From Prostheceraeus crozeri (Eukaryota; Platyhelminthes; Polycladida; Euryleptidae): 64,000 nucleotides of DNA. The first letter of the stretch is position 1; each line of letters begins with the position of its first letter. The notes beneath the pieces are model-generated. The model was not told the origin of the DNA and did not search any database. It saw only the letters and a list, made by a program, of their open reading frames with translations. Below are positions 23,620-34,471 of the stretch, piece by piece. The stretch spans positions 744,001 to 808,000 of the forward strand of contig CAJQUW010012890.1 of NCBI GenBank assembly GCA_907163375.1, written 5' to 3'. A program made the position numbers and the translations under genes.

Positions 23620-24440
23620 TACGACACCACGCGTAAATCTTTGAATGAACTTGGTTTACCCTTTTATACTACCTCAGGTGCACTACAGGGTGATACACTC
23701 ACCCCTTTCTTTTTGTGACAATCCTTGACGCCGCATTGAGAGACGCTTGGATGACTCATGGCTACACAATCAAACGTCGAACGTCTTCTCGATCTCCAGC
23801 TATCAGCATGCCGTACCTAGTATTTGTGGATGATATTGCCTTCCTCAATGATAATCCGCATGGGTTGCAGTCGTCAGTAAGCAACATCTATGAATCCGCG
23901 GGTAAAATCAGCCTGAAATTCAGCGCAACTAAAACTGTGGTGCTACACATCGGCCCCGAATCCTACCCGAATATTAAACTGTCATCAGGTGAAACGTTGA
24001 AGTCGGCTAAAAAATTCACGTATCTCGGAGGAATGACAGACAATGCTGACATTGCAGTTAAAGACAAAAAATCGGTCGCGTGGACTGCAACCTTCAAATT
24101 ATCGAAGATATTCCATTCAAGCGCTAGCGATCAGTCCAAAATCAGACTTTCCAAGGCTGCTGTACGGATTAGAAGGCTATGACAGGCACCCGCTCCCACC
24201 GATTAGACCCAATCCATTGTCCACTCGACAGGTTTGCACTTGGAATTCACACCTCCTTCGCCGAAAAGGCATCGCTGAAGCTTCCAATAGTCTACGCCAA
24301 AGAAGGCAGAAATTGACATATTCTGCACACCCTGATTTGGCTGTTTTGATTTCACTCAAATATGAACCCTTCGAACCATTGAGTCGGGGAATGTCCCACT
24401 TACTCTCACTGAGAGAGGAATTTGCAACATGCATACTGTG
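23620..24440 (+). pseudogene. Non-LTR reverse transcriptase fragment
   Basis: The forward strand reads TTSGALQGDTLTPF, then after a one-base frameshift near 23705 FVTILDAALRDAWMTHGY, then SRSPAISMPYLVFVDDIAFL (the catalytic box as FVDD), GKISLKFSATKTVVLHIG and SAKKFTYLGGMTDNAD. These are the palm and thumb of a LINE reverse transcriptase different in type from the CR1-like copies in this window, since its box is FVDDIAFL and the motif before it is G-LQGDTL. Downstream the frame shifts again near 24150 (RLLYGLEGYDR) and degenerates. There are no ends, endonuclease or ORF1. Clade is not assigned. Confidence 0.8.
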
Positions 24441-24894
24441 AAAGTTGTCTCTTTTATTTGTTTCTTTCGAATAAAAGTATTTTCATCATCTTATTTATCG
24501 ATGAAATAGCTAATAGACGATAAAATGAAGTTCAAGTGACAGTTCTAAACATTTGACAAGAAGCATTTAACGTACATGTACAATGTCCATTCGCGGTATT
24601 ACTAAAACTGCAAAATTGCCTTAAAGGAGACAACCAAGACGAACAACATGATTGTTGTCATCTAAACCAGCTATTTGGAAATTTGCGTAAAGCTTCCAAC
24701 CTACTAATGTCTACTTGTGAGAAATTGATCAATTTGAACGACAACTGCAGGAATATTCAATACCCTGCTCCTATATCAAAATTCAAATAAATAGTACTGG
24801 AAAGGTCATCTTTCGTCAATTGGTCAACTGCAGTGTGGCAAATTAACCACTCAAAATGACTGATGAAGATAACTATAGTTTCATATATTGTCTG
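24441..24894. other. Intergenic stretch, nothing recognised
   Basis: AT-rich sequence between the LINE fragment and family A copy 3. No supported feature. Confidence 0.3.
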
Positions 24895-25514
24895 CACAGA
24901 ATTAAATATTTTGTTTATCTGCTCCTTTTATTACTAGAAGTGTGATTAATTCGAAATGGACGGCACATCGAGGAACCTATTAAGTGGGCAAAAAAAGAAT
25001 TCCTAATACCTTACAGAGATAGGAAAAAAAGTCGTGCATCGCTTGCGGATTAGTGTGAGTTCCAGCAATGCGCTTCGATTGCCAAAATTCCTTCAGATTC
25101 GAAGAATTCAGATCTTTGCGCACAGGTTTTCTCCATAATGTTGGCCCTTCCGATCATTATTGAAGAAAGTAGCAGGCGTACGAAAATTAGTTCACTTAAT
25201 GATTTCACATCCTCTTCTCAGCATTCCTTACTATATCGTGCAAACATTTTATCGAATTTTAACCATACAGCGATATGCGTTTTGGTTGGTGTGTGCAAAG
25301 TGATATCACAGCACGCACGCATCTCTCACTGGCTCTGGTGTCCTCTGCTGACAGCTTATTGCTGGCTTTTTCCAGTTGTAAGCGATACACAAATTATCCA
25401 TTCGAGAAGAAGCAATTTGTCTATTTCTGTGATATGCCATTTCGATAATAAGGCTACATATAACTCTTCCTTTCTAGGAAACCGAAGACGCACGCAGATA
25501 AATCTAATTCTGTG
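24895..25514. mobile_element. Family A TIR element, copy 3
   Basis: A 620-bp element with CACAGAATTAAA on the left and TCTAATTCTGTG on the right. It shares the GTCGTGC-TCGCTTGCGGATT block with copy 1, but most of its right half has diverged, apart from GATATGCCATTTCG and CCTTTCTAG near the end. An open frame of 125 codons at 25138-25515 is not thought to be a gene. Confidence 0.65.
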
Positions 25515-26429
25515 ATTGCCTGATGTAAAGACTGCTAATGACCTAATAAAATATGCGTATTATTTCTCAGATGAAGTGACAACTCTATAATTCAAAACAG
25601 CACGTATAAGTTCATTCACAACTGAAGGCGAGCGTTGTCTTCACATATGATAACGCATACTAGGCGAGCTCATAGCAGTTATGTCTCCCAATAAAAAAGA
25701 TTGAAATCTAGGAATTGTCATTTTTATTTGAAGAAAAACAATAAAGAAGAATGAAAAGAAATGATTACCTAGGAGCTCCCGGAACATACAATGAGTTGAG
25801 CAAGTGAACATTCCATTATTTTGATACGAGTCCTCTGAATAAAGGTATGCGAGTAAGTACCCGAGTATTCGTGTCGAACACTATATTACACGATCAACTG
25901 TTGATTCAATACGATTTCTAGACTTAAATTTAAATGTTTTTGCTTTATAATTTGCAGAGGGTGATGAAGTTTCATTCTGTCATTGATCTCAATGTTTTGT
26001 AAAACTTGATGATGCTGTCTAACGATTGCGCAAACAGTTGTCTTCACTCAAATTTACACGAATGACACTGAAAATCTGTAAAAATATTGATTTTGGTACA
26101 TTCAGCTTTTTCATTTGAAATTCAATATTTCTGTTGTCATATTCGCTGTGTTATCGTGTTTCGAATCCTAATGGGATTACCGGAATGATGGTTCTCAGTT
26201 TTCTGGACTGTGTTTGTTGTTCATCCTCAATCTGAGAATTATTTCTGAACTCTCATCGATTTGTGTTCAAAAAAATGGCTGGCTTCCTTTTTGGTTAAAA
26301 AATTGGTCTGCCCAGAGGAGAGGAGCACAGTCTACGCCCTTCACTCAATCAATGCAGACATATCAAACATCATTTAAGACAAAATTTCTAGCTGGTTTCC
26401 ATTGGGTCTACCTTTTGGATGTGCTCCTC
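25515..26429. other. Intergenic stretch, no gene recognised
   Basis: AT-rich. Nothing but short open frames without motifs. Confidence 0.3.
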
Positions 26430-26560
26430 TATCTGACAAGAAGAGAAACCGGATGGAACACCGAAGAAGCTCAGATTCGTGATTGTCATAGGGTGAACGT
26501 TACATGTATATTGTGAAAGTCTCTATTTCGGCCTCGTTTAAAAATGTTAATTTTCTACAC
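26430..26560 (+). repeat. Family D element, terminal fragment (copy 3)
   Basis: TCTGACAAGAAGAG, a diverged middle, then TTGTGAAAGTCTC and TTCGGCCTCGTT follow in the same order as the right terminal block of family D copy 1 (22405-22505). The outermost GGCTGC end is missing, so this is a truncated remnant. Confidence 0.5.
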
Positions 26561-26705
26561 AAAACAAATTTTTCTAGCAATTTGTGGCAAAAAACACATG
26601 TAGCGCAATTTCTTTCACAAACTATGTTTGTAACAGACAAGCGTTCGATAATCCCCTTTATTGGATCTTACTACATCATAAGTAGAGTCAATGAATGTGA
26701 TTTAA

Positions 26706-27135
26706 TAGAAGAAAATGAAGAATTCCTTCGGGTACTCATATTAATCTCTAATGCGTCCGAAATTTTCGTTTTCCGGCTTTATCAATGGAACATGTAGAAA
26801 TGCAAGCAGTGCAAATCTGGCTACTATTAGTGCAACGTGAGTAACATTCAAATGATAATTTACAACAGAAGTCAAAAATGAGTAAAGACTAATAAATACA
26901 AGTAAAACTAAATAAATAATGAACTGATACAATAAAATTACTTTATTTATTTACTCATTTTTGACTTCTGTTGTAAATTATTATTTGAATGTTGCTCACG
27001 CTGCACTGATAGTATAGCCAGATTTGCATTGCTTGCATTTATATATGTTCCATTGATAAAGGCGGGAGGCGACACTTCTGGACGCATTACAGATTAATAT
27101 GAGTACCCGAAGGAATTCTTCATTTTCTTCTGAAT
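26706..27135. repeat. Foldback repeat with about 180-bp arms
   Basis: The left arm, about 26706-26890, begins with GAAAATGAAGAATTCCTTCG. It is matched in reverse complement by the right arm, about 26945-27135, ending CGAAGGAATTCTTCATTTTC. Only a few single-base differences and one insertion (GCGGGAGGCGACACTTC region) separate the arms. The spacer is about 55 bp and AT-rich. No coding sequence was recognised. Confidence 0.88.
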
Positions 27136-28140
27136 GGTTTGTCCGGGTACGTGGAGAACCACATCACACATTTGTAATGTGATTTAAGTCATACAGCAAA
27201 TGAAAAATGCTTACTTCTTTCTCATTTCAGTTAGAGACAATTAGAGAAATATGTGCTTATCCGAAATAAACAGTGATAGATATGTCTTTGTGAGATCCCG
27301 AAGGGAAAACCTGAAGAGACGAGATTAATCGTTGATACAATAATTGCGCGAAATGCAGACGTTGGCTTAATAGCCTTCATCCAGGCAGGATATTCTATTG
27401 AAAACAACAGGATATCTCCAATTAATGAAACAATTCAAATCATAAACAATTCAAATCTCGCACTCTGAGCTCGGCTTTACAAATTGAACATTGCAAAGAG
27501 TGTAGAGTGTATCGAACGCAGATTTGCAAAGCTACGACTAAACTGCACTGTTCAAAACACTGTGTGATCAATCACTGCTGCCATGTGCTACGCAATAAAT
27601 AGAGTGTAGCGAACGCAGAATACTTGGGTCAGGCCTGAGATTCAATTTCCATATGAATTATAGCTTATAAACTAATATAATTAATATAACATATATAATT
27701 ATAACTTATAAACTAATAATTGAGTTGGAAGAAGAAGAAATTGTAGAAATAGACCAGAGATACTGATTACACTGATAATACACTGAGCAACAATGAAAGC
27801 TGCGCACCGATGATGATCATCCAAATGCCATTCTTGCCACTATGTTCATCTCCGTCCTGTGTCCTAATATTCTTAATTCATCATTTACTTTCATAATTCT
27901 TCATAGGTTTTAGTTCAGGAGACAAACAGACAGACGTGTGAGTCTTGCCACTAGTGATGTACGCGTGCATGGAAGACGGCATATCCTGCAGGCCATCACC
28001 ATTGCATTGATCGTCGGGCCGAGTGGACTTGAGGAAAGAAATGAAACTTGACAGCCATTCACAAAATATCATGAAGAGCATGAAGCCCAACATTAACCGC
28101 AAACATGAACTGATTGATTTTTAGTCTGATTCTCACATCC
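27136..28140. other. Intergenic stretch, no gene recognised
   Basis: Contains two partial direct copies of AGAGTGTA-CGAACGCAGA at about 27500 and 27600. No coding region could be supported. Confidence 0.35.
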
Positions 28141-28214
28141 CACACACCACTATATAAGGTTGCAGAGCTTTGTCATCACTCTGTCGGTCTTACTTGTGGT
28201 TTTAGCTTGTGTTG

Positions 28215-28250
28215 CCCCTGAGGAAGCGCGAAGGCGTGAAACGTCGGGCC
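28215..28250 (+). ncRNA. Hammerhead-ribozyme-like motif, possible Penelope terminal repeat
   Basis: The motif reads CTGAGGA, then a short stem GCGC-GAAG-GCGT, then GAAAC and GTC, which are the invariant core positions of a hammerhead ribozyme. The flanking GCCC before and GGGC after the core can pair as helix I. Helix III would be only the two-base ACGT palindrome, as in minimal dimer-forming hammerheads. One unpaired A and a G-U pair weaken helix II. Hammerheads of this kind are known from the terminal repeats of Penelope-like elements, and a TATATAAGG box lies about 65 bp upstream. No Penelope coding sequence adjoins, so this may be a solo terminal piece. Confidence 0.45.
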
Positions 28251-28330
28251 TGTAAATAGCTTTTAACGTCATCACTTAGCCATAAAATTTTAGAAGAAGA
28301 CAGAACTGGTTTTTGCCTTCTCCGATAAGA

Positions 28331-29046
28331 AACGTAGTCTTCTGTTCGCGGCCATCCTATTCATTCGCAAAATAATTTGAGTGCAAATTTGGTGGCTGAC
28401 TCATAGAAGCTATCATCGATCGCTAGCAGCAGCAAGAATATGTTAGCTATCAATCTCCAGCGTGCGGAAGTGAAAGTTGACTCAGCCATGGCATTTCAGC
28501 TTCCAGTGAATTCAGTAAATAATATGACTTATCATTCCCTTTAAATAGTATAATAGTAGAGCAAAATAAAAACTCTTTCAGTGATCAATCTCTCAGTTCA
28601 TTCATCTATCCATTATCTAAATGATTTCTTTGCTTCTGATCACCCTTGTCAATTCTCTCTGTAAAAGGACAGCGTGATTTCAACCTCGATGGTTTTCCGG
28701 ACAATTAATGTTTCATTGTAGAAAAGATTTAATTATCTTATGACCGGCTAATGAAAGTAGGGATGAAGTTCGAGGTCATTCCAGTCAGAAAAGACTCAAT
28801 TTCCTGATCATTTTCCACACGACTCATTGTATTTCGGTTAAGTGAGTCAACTTCATAAAAGAGAATCAAATGGGATTAAAATCATAGTGCAAGAATCATT
28901 TCCTCAATGTCGAATTGACGTTGGTAACTGCTATTCAAAATATCTGCAAATTCAGTCATTTCTCGAAAATTCACATTTGTTCGTCCACTACTTCGTCACA
29001 ATTTAGACTTTGACATATGACTTAGAGATGTGCGAAAGCTATGAAC
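28331..29046. other. Intergenic stretch, no gene recognised
   Basis: AT-rich, with no supported feature. Confidence 0.3.
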
Positions 29047-29911
29047 CCATAGAGTAAATATATTAGGTAGAGTGGCAACTCCGCATTTATTAAATCCCCA
29101 ATGTTTTCGATTTTACACTTTTAAATTTTACAATTTTACAATTTTTCGATAAAACACTTTCGATTTTATTAAATGAACTCAAAGGAGATGCAGGTGGAAT
29201 TGTCACTAAATGTGAGATATGCAAATTTTTGCAGTTTTGAAGAAATTACAACGGAATTGACTGTTCATGATTGTAACGCAGAAGGAATGATGGTATCTCA
29301 CAGATTCTCTTGACTGCCTTGGAGATTTAATGTGTGCTAAATTAGCAATTCGATGGGTTCTTATTACTTTCATGCTCAACCTCAAGAGTATTTTCTTACC
29401 CGTAATCAGATCACAGGCAACCTGCAACTGGCAGAAAATCATATAATCAAAGACAATGATTTCATTTAACTTTGAAAGATGTAAATGGTTCCACATCGGC
29501 ATTCAGATTCAAGAAATGAAACATGAATTTAGTGAATCTCAAAATCATGCTGGTGAAAATTGAATTAAAAACTTCAAATTTCATCTAAGAAAGTACCTGC
29601 GAATAATATCGCGACTTTTTCATGAAGACTTAGGACATTCATGAAATTCCCTTGATAATCAGGTTAATTTCCGCCTATTTATGATGCTTATTAGCAACTA
29701 TTCATTCCTTTTGATATTCAACTTGTTTCATGCTACTTATATAGGGGCGTCATTTCGGTAGTATATAATTTGGCAAAATTTGACTTTTTTCAAAAGTGCT
29801 CAAATAATTTTTTGGACCACGGGAACGTAATCTCCGCAAAAAACTGAATCATCTCATATAAAAATTTTCACTGTATACAGATACTTTTTTTGAGTCGACA
29901 CTCTACCTATA
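29047..29911. mobile_element. Family B TIR element, copy 1, right end cut by Harbinger
   Basis: Starts CCATAGAGTAAATATATTA followed by GGTAGAGTGGCAACTC, and near the right has GAGTCGACACTCTACC (about 29892-29907), the inverted counterpart. Other copies are 34472-36199, 45330-46177 and a right-hand remnant at 51567-51917. Full copies extend about 20 bp further at the right end than seen here. In this copy that part appears to be split by the Harbinger element starting at 29915. There is no coding capacity. Confidence 0.7.
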
Positions 29912-29934
29912 TAAGGCTACAGTCACACTGTCGC

Positions 29935-30270
29935 GCTCGGTCTTCTGCAACAGAGGCCCGAGGGGCCCCGATCATACCCCAATAATAGCCCCGATTAACC
30001 CCGAAATTTTCATCGCCATGAACTAAAAATGTGTGAAAATTATGACGATGGAGCACGATACGTCCCGTTAAAGGCACGATACGCCCCGATCAGCCCCGAT
30101 CGTTCCCGACCGCGTGCGGGACGCGCTCAACTCAACGGCCCGCATCGCGACCGCGCCACCACGATAGCACCCCCGACTCATCGCGATGCGCCGCGATGGG
30201 CCTCGATAAAGGCGCGATGAAACCACGGTGCGCCCCGATGAACCCCGACTAACCGCGATGCCATCACCGC
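29935..30270. repeat. Left subterminal array of CCCCGAT motifs in Harbinger
   Basis: Many closely spaced copies of CCCCGAT or near variants (CCCGACT, CGCGATG, CACGATA) lie between the TIR and the MADF gene. The spacing is irregular, so this is not a tandem repeat. The same heptamer, on either strand, fills the right subterminal region. The likely role is binding sites for the element-encoded DNA-binding protein, by analogy with other two-gene Harbinger elements. That is inference. Confidence 0.7.
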
Positions 30271-30555
30271 GGTGAAGGAGGGAAATATGACGAAAATGGC
30301 GTACTTCCTGTTTTTAGAAACTGACGTGATAATGCAGACATGAAATTTTATTCATACCGAGCGCTCATCACAACGCAAGCTTTCAGCGCCAAACTAATCA
30401 TTTGATTGGATATGCTTGCAGAGAAACTACACTGAAACGTCAATCGAATCGCGTTTTGAATGAAGAGGGACTTGTGAGTCATCAGTCTCATCATTCACCG
30501 ACAAGACTTCGAAGCAGCAACACCTGTCCAAGACTCCGAGGTCACACAACTCATC

Positions 30556-31901
30556 ATGGCCAAGACCAAGAAGATTGGCAAGCATCAAGGCAGCGAGCAG
30601 GGCAAGCACCAAGCACCTCCTGTCCTCCTGCGAGCACGACCGCCGACAAGGGAAGAGGAGGAGGAAGCAGCGGAAGGAGACCACAACGGCGGCGACGAAT
30701 TCGTAGAGGGACCACGGGATGCAGCAGCAGAAGCGCCACCATCATCACCATCACGCCAAAGAAGCCCTGCCGCGAAGACCCCACCGAAGAAATTGAGAAA
30801 GGCTGTCAACTTCCCAAAAGATAAAGAAGACGAGGCCATAGACTGGTATAAAGAACACATGTGCCTGTACGACAGACAGGACAAAGACTGGAAAAGCATC
30901 ACCAAGAAGGAGGAGCTGTGGCAGGGCATGGTGAGGAACCTCAACGTAGAAAGAGACACTCTGTTCAACTTTCTACACCACCAGCGCGACATCTACGTGA
31001 AGGAGCGCAAGCCCAAACCCTCCGGCTCGGTCTACAAGCAACCTACTCCTCGCGTCCAGTGGGTCCTCGAAAGGTTCAACTTCCTGGAGGGCCACATCCA
31101 CGAACAGCCCACACGTCAGGCCATGCACATAAAGAAAAAGCTGGTCCTCCCTGCAGCTGCGAGCGGCGCCACCTCCAAGACTACACCTTCCACAGACAGC
31201 ACAACTACGGCGACGACCGACACCGAGCAAGAAGCTGCTGAAGATCCGTTGAGCGTCGCAGCAATAAGAAAGAAGATCCTGCGCTACGAGAACGCATACG
31301 TCCAGTACCATGTCCAGCTGTATGAGAATACCCTCTTGCAGTTACAAGGCGACGACCAACTCTTCCAAGACTTAACGCAGCACGTCGCCAGCGAAGGCCT
31401 CAGGTACGTCGGCCGCCTCCACGAACACCAGCGGAATCAGGAGCGGCAGCCGGTTGACAGCCACCGCTGCCACTGCAGAGATCGATGTACTGGCCGCCGG
31501 CGCTGTCATCATCGGCAGTATGTTCGGGCAAGCTCCTCCAAATATCGAACATCTCAGGTACCAGGAGCAGTTCGGCAGCGGAGTTTACTGGGGAACACAC
31601 GCGTCTCCACAGCACCACTACCACAGCGCGCACAACCCGCCGCAAAGCAGTTTCATGGCTCCGACGCCACCGCCTCCACTCATGATGTCAACACCGACGA
31701 AACCAACCACGCCGGTCAGAAGTGTGACGGCCACGGCGGTCTCTTAGGGACAACCAACCAGCCGGGGGTCCGAACAGTTGGACGCACCACAGAGTGCCCT
31801 TCCCCGCCGAACTCCAGAACACCAGCTTTAACATTGATCAATTAGTTGCCGATGACAGCATCCTCCAGTCCATCTCAACGACTCCCTCCTCGAACAACTA
31901 G
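30556..31901 (+). CDS. Harbinger accessory protein with MADF (Myb/SANT-like) domain, frameshifted at its 3' part
   Basis: The start is ATG 30556 in the context ATCATGG. An N-terminal basic and acidic low-complexity region (about residues 1-90) contains KKIGKHQ and runs of Glu and Ser. It is followed by a MADF-type DNA-binding domain (about 90-150) with EAIDWYKEHMCLYD, KSITKKEELWQGMV and HHQRDIYVKERK. In PIF/Harbinger elements such a protein helps bring the transposase to the element ends. The continuous frame runs to 31845, but its last 140 residues look unnatural. A second frame is better between about 31440 and 31747 (HLRYQEQFGSGVYWG), and a third gives the likely true C-terminus ending at TAG 31899-31901 (NIDQLVADDSILQSI). 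Two indels are therefore probable, or introns not recognised here. Confidence 0.8.
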
Positions 31902-32583
31902 ACAACACCAGTCCAAACAGCCTTTCTCTGTGCTAAAAACTCACGGTTAGTTGGTTGTGATTATTTTGTAAGAAAACTTTGAAGAGTAATTCGATTTTGA
32001 AATAAGAATTTTCATTATCTTATATTTTTAAGAACATTGTGAAAAAAGAATTAGAACTGATTATGATTAATTTATTTTTGAAAAAACTTCGAAAATGAAA
32101 TGTAATTCAACATATTCTTATTTTTATTTTATTACACAAGGCAAGTTACGTATTCATTCTTTTTAGAGTTTGGGGTCCTGAAAAGGACAGGGTTTTAGCA
32201 TTTAAAAGACTGTACAGTGTACAGATGTACGGGTATGTAAGTAATGTACACACAAACTTTGTTAGAATGGCGTTTCGTTAAAAACTTCAAGGCCACTTTA
32301 CATCAAAAAGAAGTCAATAAAAATAAAAGTAATATAATCTATTATTCAATAAATAATAATATAGTCATAAGTTCTACATCATTTCCAACTGCCAGTCCAC
32401 TGCACCAACATCGGAATAAAGGTACTTGGTGAGCGTTTCTCTCTGTTTCCGTCCCAGTCGCTCCTCGCGATTAACAGCCCAGCCGCCGGCATCGAAAGAT
32501 GTGAATTGCAAGCCTTCTCTCCATTTTCCTGGGATAATTTCGTGGGTCTGTTCGTCTTCACTGTCAGCCAGTCGGACGTGCGC
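31902..32583. other. AT-rich spacer between the two convergent Harbinger genes
   Basis: This 0.68-kb AT-rich spacer separates the 3' ends of the MADF and transposase genes and should hold both transcription ends. An AATAAA-like signal is at about 32316-32328 on the + strand. Nothing else was recognised. Confidence 0.5.
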
Positions 32584-33738
32584 CTAGGGGTAGCGTATCC
32601 GCATCAGGTTGTGCAAACAACAGGCAGCTAACACCACGGTTTTCACTCGTTCCGGCTTCTGCGTCATATGATTCAGGAGACAACGAAACTTGGTTGCTAG
32701 TATTCCAAAGGCATTCTCTACGACCCGTCTTGCGCGTGACAATCTGTAATTGAAGACGCGATGCTGAATATTTAGGTCAAGTCTGCTGTACGGCTTCATG
32801 CACCATGTTCGCAGCGGGAACGCATCGTCGCCGATGATGTAGTAAGGCATTGGTTCCGTATCTCCAGACAGCGGTTCAGGGTCAGGGAGGTTTAGAGTTC
32901 CTTCTCTCAAACATTCTCGAAGTTAAGATCGCATAAAAATGCCGGCATCATTGTTACTTCCGCTCGTGCCAATGTGCATACACAAAAACTTGAAGTCCGC
33001 GTCAACTAGCGCCATCAGAATGATCGAAAATAAGTGCTTGTAGTTGTAGAATTCTGACCCGCCATGAGGAGGGTTTCGTATTCTGATGTGCTTGCCATCG
33101 ATTGTTCCAACCGTATGAGGAAACTGCCAACGTTCCATGTATGCATCAGCGACTGCTTGCCACTCGGCCTGGGTTGTTGGCGGGCTCATGACTTCTTCTG
33201 CGAACACGTCGATGATGGCTTGGCAGACTTCTAGTACAATGCCGGAAATGGTATTGTGTGGCACACGGAAGAGATACATTAATGAATGGTAGCTGTCTCC
33301 CGTTGCGAGGTACCGCAGTGTTATGGCTACCTTTAAGTCTGCCTTCAGCGCCCGTCGCCAGACGGTGTCTTTCTTCTCGATCCTGGGCGCTAACCGCTGC
33401 GTTACTTCCTCCACCAATTCCTTGGGCAATCGCATGAAATTGAAGAAGACGTTCGGGTCTTCGGCGCCAAGCTCTGGAATCAGGTGCGACATAACCCCCG
33501 ACGCATCTCGACGTTGGATCCACTCTCTCACCCAGACAGAACGTCCCTTTCTCTGACGTCTTCGTTGCCGGGCTTGTTGCAGCTTTCTCTCTTCCTCTTC
33601 TCTCTCCAGGGCGTCTAGATACTGGCGCAGCAATCTCTTCTGATTTGGCGTTAGCCTCTTGAGCTCGGCGTCGGTGATCTCTTCCTTGTTGTCAAGCTTG
33701 TGCAGCAGGCTCTCCATCGTGTTAGCGAATGAAGGCAC
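32584..33738 (-). pseudogene. PIF/Harbinger DDE transposase with one in-frame stop
   Basis: Reverse-strand frame of 385 codons from ATG 33738 to the stop at 32584-32586, interrupted only by a TAA at 32923-32925. Reading continues in the same frame on both sides. The order is an N-terminal helical basic region (residues 20-75), then a DDE_Tnp_4 domain: VGTIDGKHIRI (Asp 214), a GTSGSNNDAGIF block (second Asp about 264), GDDAFP, and RRVVENAFG holding the catalytic Glu. All three acidic residues are present. The stop lies just after the GIFMRS motif, between the second and third catalytic residues, and looks like a single-base change. The family makes a nuclear enzyme for cut-and-paste transposition; as it stands this copy makes only a truncated protein. 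Close HARBI1-like length supports the start. Confidence 0.92.
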
Positions 33739-33799
33739 AAACCACCTCTCCCCTTCTTATATAATCCCACTTGAAAGGTACTACCACATCGTGCTTTAT

Positions 33800-34230
33800 T
33801 GGAATTTATCGGGGCTCAGTGGGGATATTCGGGGTTCATCGGGTTATTATCGGGGCTACTTGTCATAAATCGTATCATATCGCCGCAAAATTTGGGGTTT
33901 GTCGGGTGAACATCGGGGTTACATCGTGTTAGGTCGTGGCTGACATCGGGCCCTGTCGGGGATGCAGATATCCCCGATCCTATCCCGAAAAGCCCCGTTC
34001 TTAACCCCGATGATTTCCGATCTGAGCCCCGATGATTCCCGAATAGCCCCGATGAGGTGTTGCTCGCCGTCCAACTAGTTTCCCAAACTACCGCTACAGC
34101 GATGTCAGCCATCTCCCCGATATTTGGGACGATAAGACGGCGATCTGATCACGATAGATCCCGATCACAAACCCGATTGACCCCGATCGTCACGATGACC
34201 TCCGATGACTCCTTATCGTGGTCCATCCCC
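33800..34230. repeat. Right subterminal array of CCCCGAT/ATCGGGG motifs in Harbinger
   Basis: From the transposase start to the right TIR, ATCGGGG- or CCCCGAT-type heptamers occur many times on both strands (for example TATCGGGGCT, CATCGGGGTT, GCCCCGATGA). The array is denser and longer than at the left side. It covers the transposase promoter region, so it may also serve in autoregulation. Confidence 0.7.
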
Positions 34231-34471
34231 GACAGTGTGACTGTAGCCTAACCCTACTCTATGCATGAACCTGACTTCGAGTCTAATCAGGCTTGCATTT
34301 CTAACACAATAATGAATCGAAATGAAAATGCGGAAACAACTGATGAGATAGATTAGCATTCATGACTAATTCACGATAATGTCGGACGGCGATATGTGTG
34401 GCATTGCAGATTCGTCCCATGAAGACGTTCCGCTGCATATGCAGAGCGGGACTCATATAATGGAGGCATAA

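Larger units (their letters stand above)
29912..34251. mobile_element. PIF/Harbinger transposon, nearly complete, with TAA target duplication
   Basis: The element is 29915-34248 (4.33 kb). The ends are GGCTACAGTCACACTGTC (29915-29932) and the exact reverse complement GACAGTGTGACTGTAGCC (34231-34248). TAA stands directly outside each end (29912-29914 and 34249-34251), the 3-bp target duplication expected of this superfamily. Inside are two convergent genes, the MADF-type protein on + and the DDE transposase on -, plus long subterminal regions rich in CCCCGAT/ATCGGGG. The coding part is clearly richer in GC than the surrounding DNA. Perfect ends and only slight coding damage argue for recent activity. 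Confidence 0.95.

Noticed and set aside
25138-25515. 125-codon open frame
   Set aside because: It lies inside family A copy 3 and has no conserved counterpart in the other copies.
30402-30824. 140-codon open frame overlapping the MADF gene start
   Set aside because: It is an out-of-frame shadow of the MADF gene; its Arg/Ser-rich reading has no domain.
30973-31311. Reverse-strand open frames under the MADF gene
   Set aside because: GC-rich coding DNA gives antisense open frames; they match no family and the sense strand is clearly coding.
33146-33523. Second reverse-strand open frame under the Harbinger transposase
   Set aside because: It overlaps the transposase in another frame, and only the transposase frame has conserved motifs.
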